Shown piece by piece: positions 11,205-24,200 of a stretch of DNA of 64,000 bases. The notes under the pieces are model-generated. The model saw only the letters and a program-made list of their open reading frames with translations, ran no database searches and had not been told where the DNA came from. The DNA is taken from positions 10,385,221 to 10,449,220 of the forward strand of contig CM030711.1 of assembly GCA_017979445.1 (NCBI GenBank), in the 5' to 3' direction. This DNA is from Akebia trifoliata (Eukaryota; Streptophyta; Magnoliopsida; Ranunculales; Lardizabalaceae). The position numbers and the translations under genes were made by a program. How positions within the stretch are numbered: position 1 is the first letter of the stretch; every line of letters begins with the position of its first letter.

Positions 11205-14200
11205 CAGGCCTACGCTCATATCCGACGGGAAGATGTCAGGCAGATGGTAATGACATCAGGTGCAGATACTGTTCCCGAAGTGGTTATGGCATCCAAAGGA
11301 ATCAAGGCAAGCCACTATCATACACCACCGAAAACAGGGGTTTTTTCTTTGAGCAGTGTAAAGTCAAATCCATCTTCCAAATTTAAGACTCCATCTGATG
11401 GCATGAAATGCACTCACTATGGCAATGCCAAATATACTCGTGAAACTTGCTTCAAGTTACATGGATATCTAGATTGGTGGCATGATCTTCAGGCACGAAA
11501 AAAAAATGTGTAGCTCCCGTTATTGATGACAACATAGGGTAGCTGCCGTGGTCACCGGTGAACCTTCGCTAGCCCTCACCTCCCAAGTAGAATCTTCACA
11601 TAATCTAGGTAATTGCAGTAACGCACTTCATAGCTCTACTCACAATGATGATGACAACTGGATTCTCGACACTAGGGCTATAGACCACATGACATTTGAT
11701 TACAATGATTTCTCTCATACAACTCTGCCAAGATGAAGTCATGTTGCTAATGTTAATGGGGTCACTTATCCGGTTACAGGGGTTGGAACTGTGACTATAT
11801 TTCCTTCTCTTTCATTATCTCATACTTTACTTGTTCCATCTCTTTCCAATAAACTGATGTCTGTAAGCCAAGTTACTACTGATCTCAATTGTGTGGTATT
11901 AATGTATTCTACCTTTTGTCTCCTTCGGGATATTCTCACCAAGGAGATAATTGGGCGTAGTACTAAAAGGGGGGATTATACTACGTGGATGACTTCAGTC
12001 CGGGCAGCGCCAATCACATGCACCATACAGTTAACAACAAGGAAAGGCAGATTTGGCTATAGCACCATCGCTTGGGACATCCATCATTTGGTTATTTGAA
12101 ACACTTATTTTTATATTTATTTTCCAATATTATGCACTCAAACTTTAAATGTAATACTTGCATTTTAGCCAAGAGTCATAGGGTTTCTTATCCTATGAGC
12201 ATGAATAAAAGTGTGATTCCTTTTGCTTTAATACACTTTGATGTGTGGGGACCTTCCCCTGTAATTACGTTTTCTGGTCATCGTTAGTTTGTGATTTTTG
12301 TCGATGATTGCACTCAAATGACATGGCTTTACTTACTGAAACACAAAGATGAAGTATTTTGTGTTTTCAAATCCTTTCATATAATGGTTCAGACACAATT
12401 TTCTGCTAAGATTCAGATCCTTCGTTCTGACAATAAAGAAGAATATGTTAATCAACAATTTCAGGCATACTTTTAGAGTCATGGTCTTCTCCATGAGACC
12501 TCGTTTTCTCAGACCCCACAATAAAATGGTATTGCCAAAAGGAAGAACCGGCATATCTTAGAAACTGCATGTACTTTATTGATCGGGGCACATGTGCTTA
12601 GTCACTACTGGAATGATGTTGTCGCTACGACCGTGCATTTATTGAACCGTATGCCTACAAAAGTCTTAACATTTCAGACTCCATTAAAGGTTCTTTCTAA
12701 TCATGTCCCATTACCTGCTATTTTGATGATTCCTCCCCGAATTTTTGGTTGTGTTGCTTTTGTTCACCTTCATAAAAATCAACGAACTAAGTTGGATCCA
12801 TGCGCAGTCTAGTACCTATTCTTGGGGTATGGCTTACATAAAAAAGGGTATCTGTGCTTCGATCCCACCACCAAACATACCTACATCACCATTGATGTTG
12901 CTTTTCTAGAGTCCGACACCTTCTTTCCATCATTGGCATCTAATTCCACTCTTCAGGGGGAGCTCCAAGATGAAAAGCAGAATTGGGTGGGTGATGAAAG
13001 GCTGGATATTGAAGACAATCCAGCACATATGAATGATGGAAATGACATGATTGAATTGGATGTTCAGAACTTCTCAAGAGTTGATATGTATCCAAGAGCT
13101 CAGCCTGTATCATTGGCAAATGCGGAATTTGAAGATGAATCCCCCTACTCCTCAGTACCCAACCCCGATGACCCTCCTTTTGAAAATATTCCTGAGGTAA
13201 GCTCACCTACCACACCTTTGCGTACTAATGTCATGGATACATCTATAGATTATGTTCTACCTTTCAGACACAATCGTGGCAAGCCGCCAAATCAATACTC
13301 TCCGGACATTGAAGAAAGACGATCTAAGTATTCGATAGCCAACTATGTGTCTAGTCAAAAGTTATCCTAACCTTTAAGAGCATTTGCACATGCACTTTCC
13401 TCGTGTAATATTCCCAATAGCGTTGAAGAAGCCTAATCAGATCCAAAATGGGCTCAAGCTATAAAGGAAGAATTGGAGGCTCTATAGAAAAATAAAACAT
13501 GGGCATTAGTCGTACTACCTGGAGGAAAGAAGACAATAGGGTGCAAGTGGATTTTCTCAATTAAATACAAAACGGATGGGTCCATCGATCGATACAAGGC
13601 AAGGCTGGTGGCAAAGGGGTATACACAGACATATGGCATAGATTATCATGAAACTTTCTCACATGTAGCCAAACTAAATACTGTTAGAGTTCTGTTATCT
13701 CATGCAGCAAATTTAGATTGGCCATTGCACCAGCTTGACGTAAAAAATGCCTTCCTTCATGGTGATATCGAGGAAGAGGTTTACATGGACATTCCACCAC
13801 CAGGATACACTACTTCCTCAGAGGCAAATATTGCTTGTAAGTTACAACGAGCATTGTATGGATTGAAGCAATCACCTCGGGCATGGTTTGGTCAATTTAT
13901 TTCGGCTATGAGAAAATATGGTTTTCAACAAAGCAATTTGGATCATACACTCTTCCTAAAAAATCGATTGGGAAAAGTGACGGCTCTTTAGACGATATGA
14001 TTATTACAAGGGATGACGCAGAAGAAATTTCTAGACTCCAAGAACAATTGTCAATCGAATTTGAAATGAAGAACCTGGGAGGGCCTAAGTATTTTCTTGG
14101 GATTGAAGTAGCTAGGTCAAGACAAGACATATTTCTTTCTCAAAGAAAAATATGTATTAGACTTACTGTCAGAAGTAGGATTACTGGAGTGTGAACCAGC

Positions 14201-14940
14201 TGATACTCCAATTGTTCCGAATCATAAACTTGGAGACTATACAAATCAGGTGCTAGCGGACAAAGAGAGGTATCAACAGTTAGTCGGTAAGCTTATCTAT
14301 TTATTTCATACTCGCCCAGATATTTCTTACGCTATAAGTGTAGTGAGTCAGTTCATGCACTGTCCTAGTGAAGACCATATGGATGTTGTAATTCGGATTC
14401 TTCGTATTTGAAGTCCTCTCCTGGAAAAGGGCTTGTGTTCTCAAAGAATAATCATTTGAATGTTGATGGCTACATGGACGGTGACTGGGCAAGAAATATT
14501 TCTGATAGGAAATCTACATCGGGCTACTTTACATTTGTTGGAGGCAATCTTGTTACAAGGAGAAGTGAGAAGCAAAAAGTAGTAGCATTATCTAGTGCTG
14601 AAGCTGAATTTCGAGGAATGGCTAAGGGTGTTGCGAACTTCTTTGGCTTAGAAGGTTGCTTGTTGAGATTGGCTTTGCTCCTAGCTCCGAAATGAACTTG
14701 TTTTGTGATAACAAGGCAACCATTAACATCTCCCACAATCCTGTCCAAAATGATCGCACCGAACACATTGAGGCGGATCGACATTTTATCAAACAGAACT
14801 TGAAGAAAAAAATTATTTGGTTCCCATTTGTCAAATTAGAAGACTTGTTGGCAGATACACTCACGAAGGCAGTATCCACAAGGAACTTCTACGACTCACT
14901 TGACAAGCTGGGCATAAGAGATATCTATGTACCAACTTGA
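11205..14940 (+). pseudogene. Ty1/Copia retrotransposon gag-pol, 5'-truncated and decayed
   Basis: The polyprotein domains appear in Copia order in shifting frames: gag end with a zinc knuckle at 11405-11460 in which the second Cys and the His are both Tyr; protease near 11660 with DTR in place of the catalytic D-S/T-G; integrase zinc region (12050-12180) and core (FDVWGPSP, VDDCTQMTW); reverse transcriptase from 13440 (YKARLVAKGYTQ, LDVKNAFLHGD, YGLKQSPRAW); LDDM in place of YVDDM near 13990; RNase H near 14480 (DGDWARN, DRKSTSGY, ALSSAEAEF) and the LADTLTK end at 14850-14870. At least eight stops or frameshifts interrupt it. Integrase placed before reverse transcriptase defines Copia. Most gag and any 5' LTR are missing. 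Confidence 0.95.
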
Positions 14941-14948
14941 GGGGGAGT
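14941..14948 (+). other. polypurine tract of the Copia element
   Basis: A purine run (gagggggag) sits directly before the TGTTGG start of the 3' LTR and just after the pol stop codon, the normal site for plus-strand DNA priming. Confidence 0.75.
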
Positions 14949-15160
14949 GTTGGCATGAGCTATTAGAATAGAGAAATTATAGGAATCTGCTTTAATGTAA
15001 AATCTCATACTTTAAGGGTCAACCTTCTATATATGTTGTAAAGCCTAGAATAGCTCCCTAAAATTCCTCTCTGTATCTATATATCATTGTGCTCAGTTTT
15101 GAAGAAAAGAGAAGAGAAAAAGAGAATAAAAAATAAAAAAGCTTCCAACTCAACAGATTT
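14949..15160 (+). repeat. 3' LTR of the Copia element, ~212 bp
   Basis: Begins TGTTGGCATGAG after the polypurine tract and appears to end at '...cttccaactcaaca' near 15160. It contains a TATA-like run around 15030 and a purine-rich end. The right boundary rests on the CA end and usual LTR length; there is no 5' LTR here for comparison. Confidence 0.65.
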
Positions 15161-17130
15161 GTCCCTTGACTTTGGTCTTCTTTTAAAAATCAATGGAATA
15201 ATAACGTCAATGTCCTCGTTCTCACCACTATCATTATTACCATCACCATTAACATCACCAATTTCATCATCACCATCACTATTAACATCATTATCATATG
15301 ATCGAATTTAAATGAAACGGATAATACACGTATTAAGTATATACCACATATTGTCTATTTATTGAATTTTTGGCCAAATTTTAGACCTGATTTTGTAATC
15401 CAAAATCAAATAGAATTTGAATTTTTCACGAATCAAATTTTTGTCGTATTCTGAATTGCTAACAAGGGTCGGATTTGGGTAATTTTTTTTTACCAAATTA
15501 ACATTTTATTTAGCAGGATACATACAACAAAATTGATGGATCAAAACGAAACTGATGGATCATGTAAAATCAATCAAATTATGTGATTTCCTCGATTTAT
15601 GTGTTCTATCGATACCAGGTCCATTGAAATCAGATTTAGGATTGTAAAATATTCTAATCGAAGGTAATATTAATACCTACATGATTTCATGATCAAATCC
15701 CATTTTTGTTTTATGATAATTTTAAAAAAATTACAAAAAATCCTCAAAAGTACTTAAAATTTCACATGGGACCCTCAATTTCTTTTGGAAATCCATTGCT
15801 ATGTTAGATATTCTTTGAGTGCTTCTGAAATTTTAGAAAATAATATGTAGGTTTCCCCCAAATTTTGAAAATTGCAAAAAGGTCCAAATTCTCAATAAAC
15901 TTCAAAAATAACACGTGCTCACACGTATGATTGAGTCAAATTCAATTAAATCACGGTCCCTGATTCATTTGAGTGGGAGATAATGGAAGGCAATGCCGGA
16001 GCATGAGCTCAAAAGTATCGAACCATTTGATGAGTCAAGAAACTATTGTTCCTTTGAATCTGACAAGATCCACTGTACATAGTTGTAATAATCATTGTGA
16101 TTCGAAAAATTAAGTGACATTAAGTAGGTAATCATGTAAATGAGTGAGTCAGGGTGCTTAAAACCTTTCCGAATCACAATTAAACCTTTGAACTTGAATA
16201 TATGATTCATAGATTATTCCCTTGAGTCAACTAGTTAGAAAAAAATTTATTTTAAAAATTAAAATCAAATCGGATGGCCATTCACACCCAATTAACTCAA
16301 TGAATGGTGACGACTCCATATCACATGACAATCGATTCCCATCATTGAGAATCTGGTTGCTACATCCACCACTAAAAATAAAATACCATTACTAAAAATA
16401 AAGTCGCACAAAATTTACACCAACTTTTTAAAGGTTTAATTTGAAAATGGACGATTGTCGAACACTTAAAATTTAAAATTAAAATTCAATAGTGAAAAAC
16501 AACTTTCTTCTAAGAAAAAAAATTCAAAATTCATCCTTAACGACCCTTTGGCATCACATCCTAGTTTTCGATGCCATAAGGTGACTTGGTTAGAAAACTT
16601 TCCTAACTAACTTAATACGAAAAGAGGTTTTCATTATCATATGAGTCATACTAGCCCTACTTAGTAAGATTTAAAATGTTAATAAGGGTCATTTTGGGAA
16701 TTCAACCCTACAGACCTCTAAATTTCAATGAAAAACACAGATTTAAAAATATAAATAATGAAATTACTTAATAAGGAAAATGTTTGTTCTTTCCTAAACT
16801 AAAGCCCTAACCACTAATTATTTAAAAAATATCGTAAAGCATCCTCTATATTTTATAGATTTGAAAAATGTATTATGAAAAAATTATACAAAATTGTGGA
16901 AAAAAATGGGTAATTTAAAAAATCCTTAAATAATTGTTGATATTTGAGATACCTTGCATGTTTCTTGATTTAAAAATAAAACGTTAATGGCACACTAATT
17001 AAACATGTCAAAATGGGTTAAGCAGGTTGACGTCCTTAACCCAGACCTTACCCGTTTAATAATCGTGATAAATGGGTCAACACTATTATGACCCAAACCC
17101 ACAAACTTTGTATTATTTTCGAGTAGTGTT
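15161..17130. other. gene-free AT-rich sequence with possible LTR remnant
   Basis: No supported ORF. Around 16280-16310 'cattcacacccaatt...gaatggtgacgactcc' resembles the 30690-30735 LTR section ('cattcacacctaatt...gaatggcgacgactcc'), so a plus-oriented LTR of the long-LTR family may end near 16350. The rest shows nothing recognisable. Confidence 0.4.
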
Positions 17131-17156
17131 AAGATTGCATGCCGCCCTTTTTTAAT

Positions 17157-17227
17157 AGGTGAATTGGACTTGAACCCACGATCTCAAAATTGTTTTGCAA
17201 TGAGTCAAACCAATTGAGTTAGGGCTC
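17157..17227 (-). repeat. tRNA-like unit 1 of 3
   Basis: On the minus strand this 71-bp unit reads GAGCCCT, then TAACTCAATTGG (box-A-like, close to TAGCTCAGTTGG), then a central ATTGCAAAACAAT, then GGTTCAAGTCC (a match to the pol III B box). The acceptor ends do not pair well, so this is a tRNA-derived repeat and not a clean tRNA gene. Confidence 0.6.
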
Positions 17228-17257
17228 TATCTCTAAGCTCCAAATTTTTTTATGTTA

Positions 17258-17324
17258 GCCGGACTTAACCCGCTAACTAAAAGTTGTTTTGCAACGAGTC
17301 AACTAACCTACGGGTGTAAGCCCC
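17258..17324 (-). repeat. tRNA-like unit 2 of 3
   Basis: Second, more worn copy: GGGGCTTACACCC, TAGGTTAGTTGA as box A, the same core (GTTGCAAAACAAC, a perfect short stem) and a damaged box B (GGTTAAGTCC). Confidence 0.5.
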
Positions 17325-17336
17325 TAAAATTTTGAT

Positions 17337-17417
17337 GGGTATGCTGGACTTGAACCCATGTCCTCAAAGGTTATTTTTTGCAATGTGTCTAACCAACTGA
17401 CCTATGGCTGTATACCC
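17337..17417 (-). repeat. tRNA-like unit 3 of 3
   Basis: The best-preserved copy. The minus strand starts GGGTATA and ends ATACCC, giving six acceptor-type pairs; box A is TAGGTCAGTTGGTTAG and box B is GGTTCAAGTCC. The middle is longer than a normal anticodon arm, so it could be a diverged tRNA gene or a SINE head. The three units share orientation and about 90-100 bp spacing. Confidence 0.55.
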
Positions 17418-17429
17418 AAACTTTTTTAA

Positions 17430-18260
17430 TTGGTAAGCGATTGCCTCCCCTATTAGAAGTCTTAATTAATACACACGACGTCCTATGATTGCTTAATTTG
17501 GAATTCTATGAAAGTCAGAATTAATTATTTTTTGTGCAAAAAAATTCTCTAGCAATTGGGTTTTAACCCTCCTTTCTCATGCTTAAGATCTGGTTCCATT
17601 CACTAATGCCAAAACTTAATTTATTTATTTTTATGTAAAAAACTTGCTACAATTCTTTTAAAAGTTAATTGTGACACAATCCATAGAGTCCAATAATATT
17701 GTATAAAGATGTAATTCCATCACTAAAATAATAACTGTATTTATTTTAATCGTGTTTTTACACAATCTTTGTTGTATTGAGCATTCAAGATCGCACTTTC
17801 TCACGTTCGAGCAGGCACGTTACAAATTAGATTCCTAACAAGAGGTTGAAGAATGGAAGGCAAACTAGGCTCCTAACATGAGGTTGAAAAAGGAAGGATT
17901 TCAATTATTTGGATTAATCTTTCAAGACCATTGTAATCTTTTTTAATTTATTTTATCTTATGTAACTGTCTTGATGCATGTTGGAAATGTAGTATGAATA
18001 TAAATTGTACACATGTCTAGATTGTGGTGTATATCTTATAAAAAGAGTATCAATCCCACACCATCCAGGCCAAGATTGTGATTAGGTTTCTACGGTGACA
18101 ATGGGTGTCAGATATTTTTGGTGCTGGTAAGTTCCATGGGAGTCCTATCTTGGACACGATCCGATACGGAGCCAACTTCAATAGAAGCAAAGTGTATGGA
18201 CCACAGTGTATATTTATTTCTTTCCCTTTCTTATTTCCTCTCCTCCGACTCCTGCCTTTT
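17430..18260. other. no gene recognised
   Basis: AT-rich sequence. The ORFs on both strands around 18050-18380 overlap each other and match no family that can be recognised. Confidence 0.5.
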
Positions 18261-18471
18261 TCTTGGGAGATGGGTTGAGTTAGTAAAAGGGTCGTTCTAT
18301 TTGCACCCCCTTTTATTCTCAGTGCACTCATTTCCTTCTACATCCCACCTCAAAATAAGCTGTAGGTGGGTGCATTAAGAACAAATGATGGTTGCAACTA
18401 GCTTGGTCATTAGTAAAATAGTATTCACATTCATTAACTTTGGTCGGCCCCCAATCAATGGTACATGGCAA

Positions 18472-18525
<54 letters not shown>

Positions 18526-19266
18526 GTGAGTGAGTGAGTGTAGTTAGATCAAAGTTGATATGAATACATTTAAAATTTTCTCTTGTTTAAGTACAATACC
18601 TATATACACGAATCCCCAATTATACACGTGAATTCATGTGATTGGTCGATCCATGCTTCCGTGAAAACTTGATTTGAGTTTTTTGTGAGAAAAAACTTTC
18701 TGACTATTGATTATCCTCGGCATTCAAATATCGTTGACTTTTAATTAGATGGATCTTGGGAGATGGGTTGAGTTAGTAAAAGGGTCATTCTATTTACACC
18801 CATTTTTATTCTCAATGCACCTATTTCCTTCTATACATCCCACCTCAAAATATTCTTTAACTGGGTGCATAAAGAACAAATGATGGGTGCAAGTAGCTTG
18901 GTCATTAGTAAAATAGTGTTCACATTCATTAACTTTTGTGGTCTGCCCAATCAATGGTACATGACAGCATGGAGGAGAGAGAAAAAGAGTGAGTGTGGTT
19001 AGATCCAATTTGATATGAATATATTTATTACATTTAAAATTTTCTCATGTTGAGTACACTTCTTATGCTTATGGGCATCGCATTGATGAGGATTATGGGT
19101 CCACATATCTGCCATACATACACATGAATCCCCAATTATACATGTGAAATCATGTGATTGGTCAATCCATGCTTATGTGAAATCTTAGTTTGACTTTTAA
19201 AAAATTCTGACTATTAATGATCATTGGCATTCAAATATTATTGACTTTTAATTGTATGGATCTTGG
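18261..19266. repeat. 493-bp tandem duplication (two copies)
   Basis: Copy 1 runs 18261-18753 and copy 2 from 18754 to about 19266. Both start 'tcttgggagatggg' and keep the same order of landmarks: 'cccacctcaaaata', 'cttggtcattagtaaaatag', 'caatggtacatg', a GA-rich run, 'cccaattataca' and 'catgtgattggtc'. Substitutions and small indels are scattered, and an extra ~50 bp is present in copy 2 near 19060-19110. No gene is carried. Confidence 0.93.
18475..18541 (+). repeat. (GA)n microsatellite followed by (GTGA)n
   Basis: About 45 bases of GA dinucleotide run directly into five GTGA units. The matching place in the second duplication copy (18970-18990) has only a short interrupted run, so the tract expanded after the duplication or collapsed in the other copy. 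Confidence 0.97.
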
Positions 19267-20700
19267 GTAGGGGCTGGCCACGCTGCTACAGTAGAAAACA
19301 TTGTGATTCATATTAATTTTAATTAATGGATCTATAATAATATAATGTTAGGCTGAAAGGGAACATCCATTAATGGGTAATATGGGTCTCAATCTTGACC
19401 ACTTGTAGTTATCAAACGTATCTGAAGGCTAGCGACTCGTGAGATGATCGTGGGTCATGGGCCCAGGAGTTGGGCCGGTTCTTATTGGATCAGATATAGG
19501 TAGTGCTATGTAGAGTCATTTAGTAATCGGACGAGTCCCATTTGGACCAAATTTTTATTTAGAACTGAGCTCAATCTTGGAAGTGGATCCAATCATCGGC
19601 CCAACCTCAATATATGCATAAAATCTGATAATATAAAAAGGACTCGAAGTCATCAAATCCTCTTTGAGACTATCCGTATCTGATACCGCTCCCTCTCTAT
19701 TTTGAAGATTACTTGATCCTGAGTATTAGAATCTCAGTTGAACCTTGTAAAAAAAATTCAAATTCCATCTGATCTTTTGGATATTTGGTAAAATCTCGAG
19801 GCATGGATGATTACGAGAATTTTTATCCAAATGAGAGGTATCTCAAATATTCACCAAAAGTTGGAGGGGGTATACCGAAAGAGAAAATTTCCCCAAACAT
19901 GATTAATTTTTTTTTTTACTCACTAATCATTTTAATTTCCAAAACATAAAAAGCGATATCGCAGGATTTGTAAGGGTAGGCATGCATAGGTAGAAGAATT
20001 CTGTTCTCTGGCAAGTTTGATCTATCAAATCATCCCTTTGGCTTTAATGCACAACAGCAAAAACTTGATGCAACACAAAGCCAAGAGCAAATGTTCAATA
20101 AGAAAGAAAAGGAATTGTTGTTGCCTGTTGGTCCCAACCATTTTTATTATACTATTGCCACTAGTTGCAACATCTCTTCATATAGGCATATGATGTATGA
20201 TATTATAGTTACCGGGGTGAGTTAATAAAATAACATCAAATTAAAAGATAGACGTTGACGGGGATAATGATGTCATATGATGAAAATTAAACGACTTGGA
20301 TTGAGATTTACATATATTTATGTAATCATATAATATAACTTATATTCATATACATATAAATTACATAACTTATATATATATATAACTTAGATATATTTAT
20401 ATAAAAAAATTTATTTTTATAATTATATAAATATAAATTATATAACTTATAAATATACATATATTTATATAATTTAGATATATTTATATAAATAATTTAT
20501 TTTTGCAACTATATAAATTATATTACTTATAAATAATTATATAACTTACACTTATAAATATATCACAAAATAAATAAATTAAATTATTATATTTTTATTG
20601 ATGAAATTATAAATTACATTAAGTGCATTATATTGAATATAAAAGTAATTGCAAAATTAAACTACTTACAATTATAAAAATGGGGATGACTGCATCACAA
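19267..20700. other. gene-free; very AT-rich block at 20290-20580
   Basis: No supported ORF. From 20290 to about 20580 the sequence is nearly pure A/T with repeated 'ataacttatatat' and 'atatatttatata' phrases, a low-complexity tract. The rest holds nothing recognisable. Confidence 0.6.
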
Positions 20701-20852
20701 TAGTTTGAATGCATCCCAACTAAATTGGCATCCATTCATTTCATCTATCATATGCACAATTCAACCCCAAAAAATAATGAAAAATAAAATTAAACTTGCA
20801 ATTCCTCTAACGACTATTCTATTGATTGTTCTAATTAGACATCTTCTTGTTA

Positions 20853-21240
20853 TCATATTTCGCTTAACAACCAATCCTTCAAGCAAAGTAAAACTTCTAA
20901 TGTCTCCAGAATTAAATGACTTTTATATTGAGATAAAATTCTTTCACTTGTACTAAATGCTGACTCTGAAGTCACAATAGACACATGTATCATTAATAGA
21001 TCATGTGCCATTATAAATAGCACGGGATAATGCATATTATAACCTTTTCACCATTCTAAAATATTATAATGACTCTCATCCTCAGTTTCTATAAGATTAA
21101 AATTCAAATAATGTTGTAATCCGGATGTTGAATATACTATTTTTATAAGTTATAGGTGCTCTTGATAAAACGGTTAAGAAAAGTTGCAACAGAAGATGAT
21201 GATGCTACATTTGAGGTCTACTAGTAGTATTATTATTTAA
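20853..21240 (-). pseudogene. hAT transposase C-terminal (dimerisation) domain, 3' half of a split gene
   Basis: The minus frame ending at 20853 reads the hAT C-terminal signature: YPVLFIMAHDLL, then SESAFSTSERILSQY and LETLEVLLCLKDWL, as in RICESLEEPER/DAYSLEEPER-type transposases. Upstream frames toward 21240 are broken. The N-terminal and middle parts of the same protein lie at 25500-26934 in the same orientation, beyond an inserted LTR, so both pieces were once one gene. Confidence 0.85.
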
Positions 21241-21249
21241 ATCACATTT

Positions 21250-24200
21250 TTCACTAAATAGTTTAAAGGAATCCGATTAGTAAAATGGGGATTTTCCAAT
21301 AATTGGGAGTCGCCACCTAATTTAGGTCTAAGAACCAAATATAACTCCAAATGGATTTAGATCGGCTCACGAATAAGAGAAATGGGAAATGGGTTAAATT
21401 ACGGATTTCAGAAGGTGTTAAACACCGAAGCCGTCCGATCAAAATGATCGGTCTCTACTATGATCCAAAACTATCTTATGGTCAAACTACAAAGACTAAA
21501 GTCAAACTATGGTCCAATCATCGTCAATCTATATCGGATTTGTTAAACGAATCTTACAGTTAAAATTCTCCAATTATTTAAATGATTCTTCGAATTTCGT
21601 AAAAAAGTAAAACTTTAAAAAAGTCCAAATCGTATTATATGTTCTAGAGTTCACATGGAAATATTTTCCAAATCGGATAACATAAAAATTTGTAAAAATC
21701 TTCAAATTAGAAAATTATGAACATGAAATTTCTAAGTTTGCAATTTATGAAAATTTTAAATTATGAATACGAAAATTTTCAAATTACAAATTTGCACATA
21801 TGATGAATTTTCAAATTAGAAATTTATAAAAATAAAATTTTCAAAATAGAAAATTACAAATATAAGACGATTTATCAAATTAGAAATTTACGAATACAAA
21901 TTTTTCAAAAGAACGTGAAATTTTCAAATTAGAAAATCACAAATTTCCATGAACATGGAATTTTCAAATAGAAAAGTGCAAAACTCTTAAATTAGAAAAT
22001 TATCAAAACGTGAAATTTCTAAATTAGAAATTTATGAATTTGGATTTTTCAAAAATAGAAAATATGAATATGAATTTCTCAAAATAGAAAATTATAAATA
22101 TGAATAGAAATTTCCGAAACACATGTAATATATAAATTTTCAAATAAATCCTTGGGACATTCACCCATAAATCGATTGGTAAATTATTTCCATTCCAAGC
22201 GAAAAAATTGATAAATAAATTCATTAGTCATTTTATGAAATTGAAATAATATTTTGTGTGCCACGTGCATCTAAATCGCCGAGTCAACTCACAAGTATTA
22301 AATAAAAAGAAATTTGACTTTTAAATCTCCACTTGTACCAAAATCAGTGAGTCGACTCGGGTGTATTTGAAATAAAAAGAAATTTGACTTTTAAGTCTCC
22401 ACCTGCACCAAAATCAGTGAGCCATCAATTCATACATAGATGCAAAATTTTCGAATCAAAACTTTAGGAACACGTGGAAAAACAACGAATTGAAAATTCA
22501 TATCTATGTGCGAGATTTTTGAATAAAAAATCAAGAATATATGACAAACATTACGAACACATTGATGAAAGTCAGACAATTATCCATACACAATAGAAAC
22601 GAGAAAGGGAGGAGAAAGAAAAAAAATGTAAAATACAAAATAAAAATAAACAAAAATAAACTGAACTTACCTCCATGATAGAGTTGTGGTCACAGTGCAT
22701 TCCTTCAAACAAAATTCAGAATGGCTCACGAGTATTGTAGAAATCGAAGATAAGAATTGCAAGTGGATGTGTAAAGGAGTGAGAGAGGTCGTGAATGAGT
22801 GGTCTGTAAGAGAACGTCTAGTAGAGAAAGCAGCAACGTGTAAAAGGGAGCCTCAGATAAAGAAAGGGCGTGGGGGAAAAGAAGTCTAGTAGAGAGAGGA
22901 CGTGGGAGAGGAAGTCCAGCAGAGAGAGGGCGTCTGAAAGAGAAAAAAAATATAGAGATAGCAGCTAGGTAAGTCCCTCTTCTCTCTTCTTTCTTTCTTT
23001 CGTTTTTTAGTTTTTACTGTAAAAAATAGAGAGTGAACTAAAAAATGTAGAGGAGCAAGAGGAGAAGAAAGAGATAGAGAGGGGTAGAGACATAGGGAGA
23101 GGTGTAGCCAAAAGAGAGGAGGATAGAAAGAGGGAGGACGTGAGAGATAAAGGAGGGCAAAGAGAAGAGGTCATGAGAGAAAGGGAGAACGCGAGGGAGT
23201 TGTGGAGGCCGATTTTGGGATAAATCATCCTCCATCATGATTTTTCACCTTTTGTTCGTAAAAATGGTAATAAAAACATAAGAAAGAAAATAGAAGACAG
23301 ATTTTTTACGTGATTCGGCAATCGTGCCTACGTCCACGGGCTCGAGGAGCCTTTCTACTATCAAATTCGCTGTTACATGGCCTCTTTCCATCCTTTTTGT
23401 CTCTACCTCCCTCCTCCTTTTCCATGGCCTCAAAGGCCTATTTATAGAAAAGCCTTAAAAGAGTTAACCCTTACTAAGATACAATGGACCAGATTACCCT
23501 TACCGAAATTAGTTATTACATTAAAAAGGAAAAGAACCATCTTCAAATAATGTCACGTGTCTACCTCGGAATATGTGTTGATATTGCAAATGGATAATCC
23601 GAATGAGGGACAATTTAATCCATTTTGATTTATTCCCTGCTTTTCCCCAACCGAGACTCAAATCCATGGTTGGTTTGTAACCGAGTCACCGAGCTTATCC
23701 TTGTATCTCTGTACTTGACTCAAATCCATAGGTGTCACGTGTCCTCCTTTGGTACCTAGCAATAAATATCCTCCACAGGAGTCATGAGAGAAAGTTGTTG
23801 AAGCAGGGACAGAAGACATGAGAGAGAGTTGTTGCAGCAGGGAGAGGGAGGATGTTCTGTAGGTGCTAAAATTGAATGAAAGAGAGGAAGAGACAAGAAA
23901 AACGGGGGCTGCTGCTATGGGATGAAAAGAGAAGTAGGAGGAGGTCCTGTAAGTTGGGTTGAAGAGAATGGGAAGAGGGAGAGAACGTGGAGAGTAAATA
24001 TGAGAGAAAAGGACTCCAACCACCATATAGATCGTTGGAGATCAACCGTTTGGGTGTTGAGAGAGGAAGAAACATGGAGAGCGGCTGTTTTGGCCTTGAG
24101 AGAACGTTTTTTTTATAGATTTTTATTTCTATTTTTACCTCTTTATAAATCTTCCAACGTATTTCTCTTTTTCCTTCTTTTCATTTATTTTTCTTCCTTT

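Noticed and set aside
17337..17417. Functional tRNA gene
   Set aside because: Box B is exact, but the anticodon arm is not standard and the unit is one of three diverged tandem copies, so it is listed as tRNA-like only.
18475..18541. CRISPR-like or regulatory repeat
   Set aside because: A simple GA/GTGA microsatellite in plant DNA.
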